A stretch of 64,000 nt of DNA from Phycisphaeraceae bacterium D3-23 (GTDB lineage: Bacteria; Planctomycetota; Phycisphaerae; Phycisphaerales; Phycisphaeraceae). The notes beneath the pieces are model-generated. The model was not told the origin of the DNA. It saw only the letters and a program-made list of their open reading frames with translations, and searched no databases. Each line of letters opens with the position of its first letter. Within the stretch, counting starts at the first letter, position 1. Where the stretch lies: contig CP114179.1 in the NCBI GenBank assembly GCA_039555135.1, forward strand, positions 4,526,001-4,590,000. The letters run 5' to 3'. Made by a program: the position numbers and the translations under genes. Shown piece by piece: positions 1 through 7,677 of this stretch.

Positions 1-712
1 GGCAGTGACTTCATCGAGCGGCGCGACCGTGTGTACACCGTGCACGCCACGGCTGCACGCATGATCGAGGCGCTCGACGCGGCGGGGCAGGACGTTCCCG
101 ATTACCTCGACCTGCTCGCGCTGGAACAGTCCGACCAACTCTCCCGCGCGACGTTCGCGATGTTCTGATTCTGGGAAGGCCAGGCCCAGTTGGGCCGGAT
201 CGAAGGCGTTGTCACCGCCCGCGCCGCTTGGAAGGGCCGCGTCGAAGTCGTCGAACTCACCTTCGACCCGGACATCGTCGGCTACGACGACCTGGTCCGT
301 GCCGCCGACACGATGGACTGTGCCACGGCCGTGTATACCCACGACGACGAACAGCTCGCTAGCGCCCCGCGCGCGTGTGGGCGAACGCGCGCAACCCATC
401 GGCGAAGCCAGCGCGGATATCGCAAACACCGACGCCCACCAGTTCCGCCACCTCCGCGCAACACCGATGATCCACCTGCCGCTGACCGAGGCGCAGGCGA
501 ACAAGGTCAACGCCGCACTACAACAAAACCAAAACCCCTCGATGTGGCTGAGCCCGCTTCAACGGGCGTTGCTCACGAAGATCGAGTCCGCGCTCACCGC
601 CAATGCCGACGCCCTGGACGGATTGATCTTCCCAAGCGACCCGGCAGCGCTCCGCGGCTACGCCGACCGACTCGACGCAAAGCTCGCCGAGTTCGTCGCG
701 CCGGGACAGTAA
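1..712 (+). CDS. MsrA-like probable selenoprotein, 5' truncated, one frameshift
   Basis: The gene runs in from before the window. Frame 1 reads ...LSRATFAMF, then TGA at 166-168, then FWEGQAQLGRIEGVV and EVVELTFDP, which matches the start of an MsrA domain. The TGA falls exactly where MsrA has its catalytic Cys (GCFWG), so it probably encodes selenocysteine. A short hairpin follows it at SECIS distance. Near 365-368 (a run of four C) the reading frame moves by +1. Dropping one C gives a continuous protein (ARARVGERAQ... then HLPLTEAQANKVNAAL, WLSPLQ) ending at TAA 710-712. The upstream part (RRDRVYTVHATAARMIEAL) belongs to the same chain. From memory it resembles thioredoxin/MsrA-like selenoprotein families of planctomycetes and proteobacteria; I could not check this. 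The alternative is two fragments of a decayed gene. Confidence 0.68.
180..198 (+). promoter_or_regulatory. SECIS-like hairpin downstream of in-frame UGA
   Basis: The stem GGCCC (183-187) pairs with GGGCC (192-196) around the loop AGTT. CC (180-181) and GG (197-198) extend the stem across a bulged A182. The loop begins 19 nt after the UGA and has G in its second position. Both features fit the general rules for bacterial SECIS elements, which lie within the coding region directly after the UGA. The assignment rests on the UGA sitting at the MsrA catalytic position. The hairpin alone would be common in DNA this GC-rich. Confidence 0.55.
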
Positions 713-737
713 CGCGTCGCCGGGTTATCCTCTGCCC

Positions 738-1496
738 ATGCTCAAACTCACCGGCACCGTCCACGTCGCCCCCGACACGCACCAGCTCTTCGACGACCTG
801 GGGTCGGCTCTCGTCGGCGCGGCGCAGAGAGCCATCCAGGAACGCGGCGTCTTCCACCTCGCGCTCTCCGGCGGCGGTACGCCCGAGCCGTTCTACATGT
901 CGCTCGTCACCGACCCGCGCTACCGCCTGTTTCCCTGGCAGCAGACCCACCTCTGGATCGTCGACGAGCGCCGCGTGCCCGAGGACGATGAGAAGTCGAA
1001 CATCAAGATGATCCGCGAGTCGCTGGTGTACCAGGTGCCGATCCCCGAGCTGTCGGTCCACCCGATGCCCGTCCTGGCCGACGACCCAGCCCTCGACTAC
1101 GAGGCCGCGCTGAGCGCGGCGTTCGGCGGGATGGTCCACCCACAAGTCCCCCGGCTGGACTTTATCCTCCTGGGCATGGGCGGCGACGCGCACACCGCCA
1201 GCTTGTTCCCCCAGTCGCCCGCGCTCGGGGTGGCCGACCGCTGGATCGCGTGCAACGACGGCGAGCGCGTTGTCCCGCCGCCGCGCGTGACAATGACCTA
1301 CCCCCTGATCAACGCGGCACGCGAGGTGGCGGTCCTGCTGGTCGGTGCCGGTAAGCACGCGACGCTGAAACAGATCGAGGCCCAGCTCGCCGACGGCGGG
1401 CCCGACATCGCCGAACTCCCCATCACCGGGATCGACCCCGCGCCCCAAGGCGGCGAGCTGACGTGGTTCCTCGACCACGCTGCGGCGAATGGGTAG
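738..1496 (+). CDS. pgl: 6-phosphogluconolactonase
   Basis: Hydrolyses 6-phosphogluconolactone to 6-phosphogluconate in the oxidative pentose phosphate pathway; cytosolic. The 252-residue protein has the expected family blocks in order: a phosphate-binding loop (LALSGGGTPEPFY, about residues 42-54), WIVDERRVPEDDEKSN, LLGMGGDAHTASLFP, and a C-terminal GKHATLKQIEAQ segment. Length is normal for the Pgl/DevB family. It starts at the ATG 25 nt after the upstream gene, so the two may be co-transcribed. It converges on the oxidase-like gene ending at 1601, with an inverted repeat between them. Confidence 0.93.
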   Translation: MLKLTGTVHVAPDTHQLFDDLGSALVGAAQRAIQERGVFHLALSGGGTPEPFYMSLVTDPRYRLFPWQQTHLWIVDERRVPEDDEKSNIKMIRESLVYQVPIPELSVHPMPVLADDPALDYEAALSAAFGGMVHPQVPRLDFILLGMGGDAHTASLFPQSPALGVADRWIACNDGERVVPPPRVTMTYPLINAAREVAVLLVGAGKHATLKQIEAQLADGGPDIAELPITGIDPAPQGGELTWFLDHAAANG

Positions 1497-1499
1497 CAC

Positions 1500-1588
1500 G
1501 TTTAGCCCGAGCCCCAACGGGGCCGGCGTTCGGACACGTCGGTCTTGCCCAACCGAACGACGCGCCGCCCGTTGGGCGACGGCTAAAC
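1500..1588. repeat. Inverted repeat with GTTTAGCC / GGCTAAAC ends
   Basis: GTTTAGCC at 1500-1507 is matched by GGCTAAAC at 1581-1588. Each arm carries its own small GC hairpin (GCCCCAACGGGGC on the left, CGCCCGTTGGGCG on the right). It fills the space between two convergent genes. The right arm, read on the minus strand, shares GTTTAGCCGTCGCCC with the element at 40546. It looks like a dispersed REP-type element that may also stop transcription from both sides; no T-run is seen. Confidence 0.7.
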
Positions 1589-1600
1589 AGCGTCCGACGA

Positions 1601-2152
1601 TCAGTCCAACGACTTCAGCCCCGGCAGCCCGTCCAAACTCTGCGCGTTCTTCGCACGCTGATACGTCGCGATCCCGTCGGCCCCCTTCTTCGCGGCCCAG
1701 TCCGTCAGCGTATCGCGTTGGCCCTTGTACTCATAGAAAGGCACGCCGAAGCCGCAGGTGTCCGACACACGCTGGGCCGTGACCTTAATGATCGACCGCA
1801 CACCCGGCATGTCGGGGAAGTGCGCCGCCAGTTCCGCATACCCCGCGTCGCCCGGCTCAACGGCCTCGCCCTTGCCCTGGATCCGCAGGATGTTGGGCGG
1901 GCCCTCGAACGCATTGAACATGAGCACGATCCGCCCGTTCTCCCGCAGGTGCGCAACGGTCTCGATCCCCGAGCCGGTCAGGTCGAGGTACCCAACGGTC
2001 GTGTCGTCGATCACCGCGAACGTCCCGTCGAGCCCCTTGGGCGATACGTTCACCAGCCCGTCCCCGGCCAGCGGCGCGGTCGCGACAAAGAACATCCGCT
2101 GCTTCGAAATAAAAGCGCGGTCCCGATCGGTAATCGTGCTGCGGTCTGCCAT
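1601..2152 (-). CDS. Pyridoxamine 5'-phosphate oxidase-family (FMN-binding split barrel) protein
   Basis: A 183-residue single-domain protein of the general PNPOx-like type. Recognisable parts are an N-terminal ITDRDRAFISKQRMFFVATA strand, DGLVNVSPKGLDG, TVGYLDLTGSG, LRENGRIVLMFNAFEGPPNILRI, and a C-terminal CGFGVPFYEYKGQRDTL segment. Such proteins bind FMN or F420 and reduce or oxidise small substrates. The substrate cannot be read from sequence, and it is not PdxH itself. I chose the ATG at 2150-2152 (MADRST...) because the longer upstream reading runs through the divergent promoter region of the next gene and has no family similarity. Confidence 0.85.
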   Translation of the reverse strand: MADRSTITDRDRAFISKQRMFFVATAPLAGDGLVNVSPKGLDGTFAVIDDTTVGYLDLTGSGIETVAHLRENGRIVLMFNAFEGPPNILRIQGKGEAVEPGDAGYAELAAHFPDMPGVRSIIKVTAQRVSDTCGFGVPFYEYKGQRDTLTDWAAKKGADGIATYQRAKNAQSLDGLPGLKSLD

Positions 2153-2330
2153 GCCCCGATTGTAGACCTCCCCCGGCCTGATTGCTTCAGTAACCCGGAG
2201 GAAACAAACGCAACCCACCCAAACGAAAACAACATCCGCGGAACTCAACCCTCTCTCGCGCGTCCAACCCCTCACTGATGCACCTATCTTGTGCGCGGCC
2301 CCAACCCCCCAACCCGAGGAGCTCATTTTG

Positions 2331-4187
2331 ATGCGACGCTACCCCCATCGTTTGCCGTGGGCAGCCGTCCTGGCTGTTCTTCTGCTCGTGACCTATTCGA
2401 CCGCCGCGCAGGAAGCGCCCCGAGTCGAGAGCAAGGTCACCGAAGTCACGCTGTACCGTGACCAGGCGCAGATCACCCGGACACTGGAGGTCCCGGCCGG
2501 GGAGGGCCCGATCGAGATCGTCGTGCCGGGTATGCCCGACCAGATCATCACGAGCAGTCTGTTTGCCGAGGGCGGCGACGCGGTCGATGTCCGCGCGGTA
2601 CAGACCCGTCAGCGGGTCGTCGAGCAGGAGCCGCGCGAGGACATCCGCGAACTTGACGAGCAGCTGCGTGTGATGGACGAGGAGATCGAGACCAACACCG
2701 CGATGCAAGCGTTGATCCAGTCGCAGCTCGACTACCTCGAGAAGCTCGAAGGGTTCGTCGCCCCGACCGCGACGACGGAGCTGTCGCAGGGCGTGCTGGA
2801 CGCGGCCCAGCTGCGCGAGACCACGCAGTTCATCTTCGAACAACGGACCGAGTCAACGCAAGCCCTGCTCGCGCTGCGCTCGGAGGCGCGGGCGCTGCAG
2901 CGCGAGAAGGCGACCTTGCAGGGCCGACGCAACCTCGCGGCCGGCCGCTCGCAGGACATCGTGCGCGACGCGGTGCTGTACCTGGACCGCCGGCAGGCCG
3001 GGGCCGCGACCGTCCGGCTGACGTACCTCGTGCGTGAGTGCGGCTGGGCGCCGAGCTACAACGTCCGCGGCAATCTCGCCGACGGGACGGTCCGCCTCGA
3101 ATACAACGCGCTGATCCGCCAGCGCACCGGCGAGGACTGGTCCGGCGTGACGCTGACGCTCTCGACGGCCTCCCCGATGATCAGCGCGTCGGGCCCGGCG
3201 ATGGCGTCGTTCCCCGTGATGCTCCAACAGGTCGCGGGTGGCGGACGGCCCGGTGCAGGAGGCCCGGGGGGAGCCGGCGGCCGTGCCGATATCGCCTACG
3301 CCGAGATCCAGAACCGCCAGCGCGACGCGATCACCCGCAACAACAACGCGATGAACCTGAGTGACAACCTCGACGCGAGCTGGCAGGGCAACTCACTCGC
3401 CGCGCAGGCGCAGGTGCTCGAACTCAGCGCAGGGCTCGCCGCACTCGAGCAGCAGGTCGCGGGCCCCGGCGGCGGCGGGCCGGTCCACGCCCTCAGCATC
3501 AGCTACACGCTCGACGGCCCGGTAACACTCGAAAGCCGGAGCGACCAGCAGATGACGCGCATCATGCAGGCCGAGCTGGAAGGCGATTTCTACCACGTCG
3601 CCAGCCCGGTGCTCACATCGTTTGTCTACCGCGAGGCGGAGATCGCGAACAGCTCGGGGCGTGATCTCCTGGCCGGGCCCGTGAGCGTTTACCTCGACGG
3701 GCTTTTTGTTGGGCGGACCGAGATGGTTAGCGTGACGCGCGGGCAGGGTTTCGTGCTCGGCTTCGGTGCCGACCCGCAGCTCCACGCCAAGCGGCAACTC
3801 GTGTCGCGCGACGAGGATGCGCAGGGCGGGAACACGCTGCTCGCCTTCGAGTACCGCCTGTCGATCGAGAACTACGGCGACCAGCCCGCCGACGTTCGCG
3901 TCATGGACCGCATCCCGACCTTCCGCGACGGCGACGATGTCAAGGTCACGATCGGCGCGATGTCCGAAGACCTCAGCGAAGACGCCGCGTATCTCCGGCT
4001 GCGCCGGCCCGACGGCATCCTCCGCTGGGACACCACCGTCGCCGCGAACGCGTCGGGCGAAGACGCCCACGTCGTCCGCTACGAGTTCGACCTGGCCTTC
4101 GACCGAAACTTCGGCCTGTCCACGGGCGACATGGACGCGCTGCGTGGCGAGTTCGAGGAGCAGGAGCGTAACCGCCGGGGCCGTTAG
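2331..4187 (+). CDS. DUF4140/DUF4139 (mucoidy inhibitor A-like) secreted protein
   Basis: 618 residues. The start is the ATG after GAGGAG (2315-2320). It has a signal peptide (RRYPHRLPWAAVLAVLLLVTY) ending near the AAQEA site. The N-terminal domain begins VTEVTLYRDQAQITR, the hallmark of DUF4140. A coiled-coil stretch follows (about residues 100-215, rich in Glu, Gln and Leu), then the beta-rich DUF4139 domain (from about VRLTYLVRECGWAPSYNVRG to the end). A Gly-rich linker (GGGRPGAGGPGGAGG) and a second helical insert interrupt DUF4139. The family is linked by name to mucoidy inhibitor MuiA; its biochemical role is unknown. Its position outside the cytoplasm is inferred from the signal peptide. 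Confidence 0.85.
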   Translation: MRRYPHRLPWAAVLAVLLLVTYSTAAQEAPRVESKVTEVTLYRDQAQITRTLEVPAGEGPIEIVVPGMPDQIITSSLFAEGGDAVDVRAVQTRQRVVEQEPREDIRELDEQLRVMDEEIETNTAMQALIQSQLDYLEKLEGFVAPTATTELSQGVLDAAQLRETTQFIFEQRTESTQALLALRSEARALQREKATLQGRRNLAAGRSQDIVRDAVLYLDRRQAGAATVRLTYLVRECGWAPSYNVRGNLADGTVRLEYNALIRQRTGEDWSGVTLTLSTASPMISASGPAMASFPVMLQQVAGGGRPGAGGPGGAGGRADIAYAEIQNRQRDAITRNNNAMNLSDNLDASWQGNSLAAQAQVLELSAGLAALEQQVAGPGGGGPVHALSISYTLDGPVTLESRSDQQMTRIMQAELEGDFYHVASPVLTSFVYREAEIANSSGRDLLAGPVSVYLDGLFVGRTEMVSVTRGQGFVLGFGADPQLHAKRQLVSRDEDAQGGNTLLAFEYRLSIENYGDQPADVRVMDRIPTFRDGDDVKVTIGAMSEDLSEDAAYLRLRRPDGILRWDTTVAANASGEDAHVVRYEFDLAFDRNFGLSTGDMDALRGEFEEQERNRRGR

Positions 4188-4226
4188 ACCCGCGGTTTTA
4201 CGGTTGTCAATCGGATGCACAACGGG

Positions 4227-4259
4227 AGCCCACGCTCGACGAGCGTGGGCTTCGTTTTT
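4227..4259 (+). terminator. Intrinsic terminator after the DUF4139 gene
   Basis: An 11-bp perfect stem (AGCCCACGCTC, loop GAC, GAGCGTGGGCT) is followed by TCGTTTTT, 40 nt after the DUF4139 stop codon. Good stem, short loop and T-run. Confidence 0.85.
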
Positions 4260-4353
4260 ACACCTATCGGTGGTAGAATCCCAACGGGCGGTCGTGTGTC
4301 GCCCGACATCTCTCGCCCGCGTCGTGCCCGGCACGCCGCCAAGGAAACACGTC

Positions 4354-4947
4354 ATGAAAGTCGTCAAGTGGCTCGCGATAGTTGTTGTGGTATTGGTCGT
4401 TGCATTCGTGGTGGTCGGCCTCTTCCTGCCCAATAAGATCCACGTTGAACGCAGCTTGGCAATCGATGCTCCCCCGGAAGTCGTGTTCAAGTACCTCAAC
4501 GACTTAGAGGAATGGGAGCATTGGGAGCCGTTCTCGAAGGGTGACCCGTCGATCGTCACGACAATCGGCGAACCCAGCGCGGGCGTGGGCGCGACACAGT
4601 CGTGGGTCGGCGATAGCGGGACGGGCTCGCTTACGTTCACGATGGCCGACCCCGACAAGGGGATCGCATACGACCTGCAGTTCGATGACTTCGAGCCCTC
4701 GACTTCGGAGATGACGTATGAGGTCGTCGATGGGAAGACCGTGCTGACTTGGACGATGGATGGCAGCGTGGGTGTGCCGGTGATCGGCGGCTACTTCGCC
4801 ATGATTATCGAAGGGATGGTTGGCCCCGAGTATGAGAAGGGGCTGGGATTCCTCCGCGACGTCGCTGAGGCGGATACGGCTGGCGAATCGACGGATGAGC
4901 CCGATGCGACTGACGAATCGGGGGAACCCGATGACTCTGGCGTGTAA
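4354..4947 (+). CDS. Membrane-anchored SRPBCC (START-like) protein
   Basis: 197 residues. One N-terminal membrane segment (about 5-25, VVKWLAIVVVVLVVAFVVVG), then a START/polyketide-cyclase-like fold beginning IHVERSLAIDAPPEVVFKYLNDLEEWEHWEPF, the usual opening of this superfamily. The C-terminal 25 residues are acidic and repeat-like (ESTDEPDATDESGEPDDSG). It probably binds a hydrophobic ligand at the membrane face; no specific ligand can be named. The start is the ATG at 4354, after AAGGAAAC. It is flanked by terminators on both sides, so it is a single-gene unit. Confidence 0.85.
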   Translation: MKVVKWLAIVVVVLVVAFVVVGLFLPNKIHVERSLAIDAPPEVVFKYLNDLEEWEHWEPFSKGDPSIVTTIGEPSAGVGATQSWVGDSGTGSLTFTMADPDKGIAYDLQFDDFEPSTSEMTYEVVDGKTVLTWTMDGSVGVPVIGGYFAMIIEGMVGPEYEKGLGFLRDVAEADTAGESTDEPDATDESGEPDDSGV

Positions 4948-4983
4948 AGCCACGCCCGACTGTAACACGACTCACGAACAGCG

Positions 4984-5008
4984 GGCGGCCTACGGACGCC
5001 GGTTTTTT
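4984..5008 (+). terminator. Intrinsic terminator after the SRPBCC gene
   Basis: GGCGGCC and GGACGCC pair with one mismatch around the loop TAC, followed by GGTTTTTT, 36 nt after the stop codon. The first 15 nt (GGCGGCCTACGGACG) are identical to part of the long inverted repeat at 47837, so this terminator may derive from that repeat family. Confidence 0.65.
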
Positions 5009-5095
5009 AGGTGCATTGGGCACGAACCCTACGCGACTGTTTTGTTCGATCCGCGCAGCAGTTTGCTGCGGGCTATGGCGAGAGCGTGTGTCTGG

Positions 5096-6007
5096 TCACT
5101 CCGCGAGCGCCAACGACTCGTACCGCAGCGGCATTGTGGCAACCAGCGCCTGGTCAACCATCAGCCGGCCCTGAGTCAGTTGGAGCTTGGGGCGGAGCGT
5201 GCGCAGCTCGGCGAGCGCGGGGCCGACCGCGTGCTCGTCCGCGTTGTCGGCGAGCCACTCGACCGACCAGTGGTCGATGGCTTCGAGCCATTGCTGCGCC
5301 GCATCGAGCCGGGCCTCGATCTCGGCGGCGAGCGCGTCGAGCTTTCGGATCAGGCGTTCACCTTTTTCGAGGTAGGGCTTGAGCGCCTGTGCGGCTTCCA
5401 TGTACGCGGCGATCGTCTCGGCCGAGGGATTCCCCTTGGCGGCGTTGTAGGCATCGGCGTAATCTTCCCACGGCTCGGTCGCGCTCTCGATCCATGCACC
5501 GAGTTCTTCGGCATTCGTCGCCAGGGATTCGGTCCACTGGTCGGAGGTCTCGATGACAAAGACCACGCCCGCTGCGGTGACGCCGACACCCGTCACCGGG
5601 TCGGCCGCCGCGACGCCCCCGGCGGTGAGGACGATCAGGTCGGCCGCACGTTTGCCGACCCAGTGCTCGTTGAGCAGGTAGTCGAGCTCGCGGAGTTTCT
5701 CGGCGGTGAGGGTCGTGACCGCCTGGCAGTCGTTGCCCGTCTCATCGACCCAGGCCGCGAATTCGTCGGCGTTGCTCAGCCAGGGGCTGCTCTCCAGCTC
5801 CGTCTCGATCGCGCCCCACACGGCCTCGGGCCCGACAAACCGGACCAGCGCATCGCTCGCGCCGGGCTCGGTCAACGCCGACAGACGAGAGGGCGGTTGC
5901 TCATTGTCGGCGTGGAGGGCGCTGCCCCAGAGCACGCACGTCAGCGTGAGTGCCGTCAACAACGTACACCGCATCCATCGGCCGAGCGTCGTCGCGTCCT
6001 GTGTCAT
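5096..6007 (-). CDS. Hypothetical secreted helical protein
   Basis: 303 residues. I do not recognise the family. There is a signal peptide (about residues 12-33, hydrophobic CTLLTALTLTCVLWGSALHA). A second hydrophobic patch lies mid-protein (AADLIVLTAGGVAAADPVTGVGVTAAGVVFVIE, about 120-152) and could be a membrane hairpin. The rest is predicted helical and rich in Ala, Glu, Leu and Trp, with a heptad-like region (LKPYLEKGERLIRKLDALAA). No catalytic motif is visible. The coding strand keeps the local GC bias, so I consider it real. Confidence 0.7.
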   Translation of the reverse strand: MTQDATTLGRWMRCTLLTALTLTCVLWGSALHADNEQPPSRLSALTEPGASDALVRFVGPEAVWGAIETELESSPWLSNADEFAAWVDETGNDCQAVTTLTAEKLRELDYLLNEHWVGKRAADLIVLTAGGVAAADPVTGVGVTAAGVVFVIETSDQWTESLATNAEELGAWIESATEPWEDYADAYNAAKGNPSAETIAAYMEAAQALKPYLEKGERLIRKLDALAAEIEARLDAAQQWLEAIDHWSVEWLADNADEHAVGPALAELRTLRPKLQLTQGRLMVDQALVATMPLRYESLALAE

Positions 6008-6173
6008 CGGGTTCCTTTCACGGGAGGGGTCGGCACGAACGGGTCCATCTGCGTTAGTCGATCTCGACGGACTCCCACCATGCTAGGCCGGAGCATGTCG
6101 CAGGGGCGGGAAGGCCGGGTGCGTGATTCGCAGGGCTGAAACTCAACCGATCTCATGAGCCACGAATCCCGGG

Positions 6174-6271
6174 TGCCACACAACTGCCCGAAGGGCTGCT
6201 GTGTGAGCTGAATCGACAAGGGTTGGAGTCCCGGCACACAGCAGCCCCCAGAGCAGGGCAGTTGTGTGGCA
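6174..6271. repeat. Nested two-step inverted repeat, about 98 bp
   Basis: The outer arms are TGCCACACAACTGCCC (6174-6189) and its exact complement at 6256-6271. The inner arms are GGGCTGCTGTGTG (6193-6205) and its exact complement at 6235-6247. The whole unit could fold into one long hairpin with a 29-nt loop and small internal bulges. It lies between two minus-strand genes. No coding capacity is seen. Confidence 0.85.
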
Positions 6272-6293
6272 TCCGGCACATCGCGTGTTCGCG

Positions 6294-7544
6294 CTACCCG
6301 CCGATCGGCCCGTCCCACGCCGACCCGCCGGGGTGGGGGTTGTCGGCGTTGATTTCGTCGAGTCCCTGCTGCACTGCCTGCTCGGCGAGCGTCGTAACTT
6401 CGCCCACGGCTTTGCGGCCCGGCTTGCCCTCCGCGACGTAGGGCGTCAGGTCGATCGGGGCGCCGAAGCGGACCGTCGCGGCACGGTCGCTCGTGGCGGG
6501 CAGCATCTCGCGCGTGAGGTCTTCGTGCAGCTTTTCGACTGTCTCGGCGACGCGGTCGACCGTGGGCTTCTCGGCCACGTACGACCCCGAGTAGCTCGCG
6601 AAGCGCAGCGCGAGCATCGCCGCGTCCGCCCAGGTCGCCGCGGCGGCGTGGTCGGCGACGCGCGCCGTGTCGGTGCGTACCTCGTGGATCACCCGGCGGG
6701 CCTTGCGGATGCGGTCGGTGATCGAGTCCTTAGGCCGGGGCTTGACCTCCAGCTTGTGTTCGAGCTTGTCGAGCACCGCGCCTGCGCCGTGCGCGATCAG
6801 CGCGGCCAGGTCGTCGGTCTCGGGCGCATCGAGCCCGCGCTGCTTGAGGTTGCGGTGCAGCGCGGCGATGCCGATGCGTTTGAGCGCGCTGCCCGGCGTG
6901 TCGTCGGCGGCGACTTCGACATCGACCATCGCGCCCGCTTCTTGCAGGCGTGCCGCCACGGCGGGGCGGATGTCGGTCGTGTGGGTCACCTTGATCGAGA
7001 CGGGGACCACGAGCGTGCGTTTACCGTGGGCGTGGAGCTGCCGGGCGGCGCGCAGCGCGAGGAAGGCCGCGCCCTCGTTGAAGGGGGTGACGCGGTCGTT
7101 TTCGAGGTAGACGTTTCCCTCGGGGAAGACGACCAATGCGTGTCGGCCGCGCTCGATGACGCCGAGCGCCTGCTTCATCGCGCGGGGGTCGCTGCCCTCG
7201 CGATCGACGGAGAAGGCACCGAGCTTCTGCATCACCCATGCGTCTTTCTTGCTGCGGAGGAAGACGTCGTAGGCGGCCATAATCTGTGTCGAGAGTCGCG
7301 CCTGCCGGGTCGCTTCGAGGAGGATCGCGGCGTCGGCGTGGGTCGGGTGGTTGGGCATGAGCACCAGCCGATCGCCCGCGCGGCGGCGGTTGATGAGCTC
7401 CCCGTGCCCGGCGGCGTTGACTTCGACGATCCGCAGCCCGCGCGGCAGATACATCAGCCGATTGTGCCAGCACAGCGCCCACCGCGCCAGCCGGCTGGAC
7501 TTGGGCGGGAACCACTGATAGGGCTGGTCGGAGAAGTCGAGCAT
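6294..7544 (-). CDS. PlsC-type lysophospholipid acyltransferase family protein
   Basis: 416 residues. It has the acyltransferase motifs NHPTHAD (the catalytic NHxxxxD box, about residue 80) and FPEGN (the glycerol-phosphate binding block, about residue 155), with SVDREGSD between them. It probably transfers an acyl chain to lysophosphatidic acid or a related lipid at the inner membrane. It is longer than typical PlsC (about 250 residues): the C-terminal half is helical, with no known domain, and may be specific to the group. It is divergent from the polymerase gene at 7678, with about 130 bp between them. Confidence 0.85.
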   Translation of the reverse strand: MLDFSDQPYQWFPPKSSRLARWALCWHNRLMYLPRGLRIVEVNAAGHGELINRRRAGDRLVLMPNHPTHADAAILLEATRQARLSTQIMAAYDVFLRSKKDAWVMQKLGAFSVDREGSDPRAMKQALGVIERGRHALVVFPEGNVYLENDRVTPFNEGAAFLALRAARQLHAHGKRTLVVPVSIKVTHTTDIRPAVAARLQEAGAMVDVEVAADDTPGSALKRIGIAALHRNLKQRGLDAPETDDLAALIAHGAGAVLDKLEHKLEVKPRPKDSITDRIRKARRVIHEVRTDTARVADHAAAATWADAAMLALRFASYSGSYVAEKPTVDRVAETVEKLHEDLTREMLPATSDRAATVRFGAPIDLTPYVAEGKPGRKAVGEVTTLAEQAVQQGLDEINADNPHPGGSAWDGPIGG

Positions 7545-7677
7545 GGGGAGGGCAGTGAACAGTCAATGGTGAACAGTAAACAGTTGTTGCAAGAGTATCG
7601 GCGGTGGGGTGGGGTTCCGGGTAGTTCTGTCGTAGTGCCATTTGCATCGGTATAAGATGTTAGGTATATGTACGCAT

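Noticed and set aside
190-1011. Open frame running from the MsrA-like gene through the start of pgl
   Set aside because: After about position 365 the translation becomes Arg/Pro/Ser-rich and overlaps pgl in another frame; it is the out-of-frame continuation caused by the indel.
594-1517. Long open frame on the minus strand opposite pgl
   Set aside because: Its protein is rich in Arg, Gly, Val and Asp without motifs, as expected for the complement of a GC-rich coding region. Several other long frames in the window (for example 29429-31072, 60532-62091) were left out for the same reason.
5050-5075. Hairpin CGCAGCA / TGCTGCG as terminator of the gene ending at 5096
   Set aside because: It is short and no T-run follows on the minus strand.
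7553-7590. Repeated GAACAGT / AACAGT words upstream of dinB as a LexA-type operator
   Set aside because: The words are direct, not inverted, repeats, and lie nearer the divergent acyltransferase start; no known SOS-box pattern of this group could be matched.
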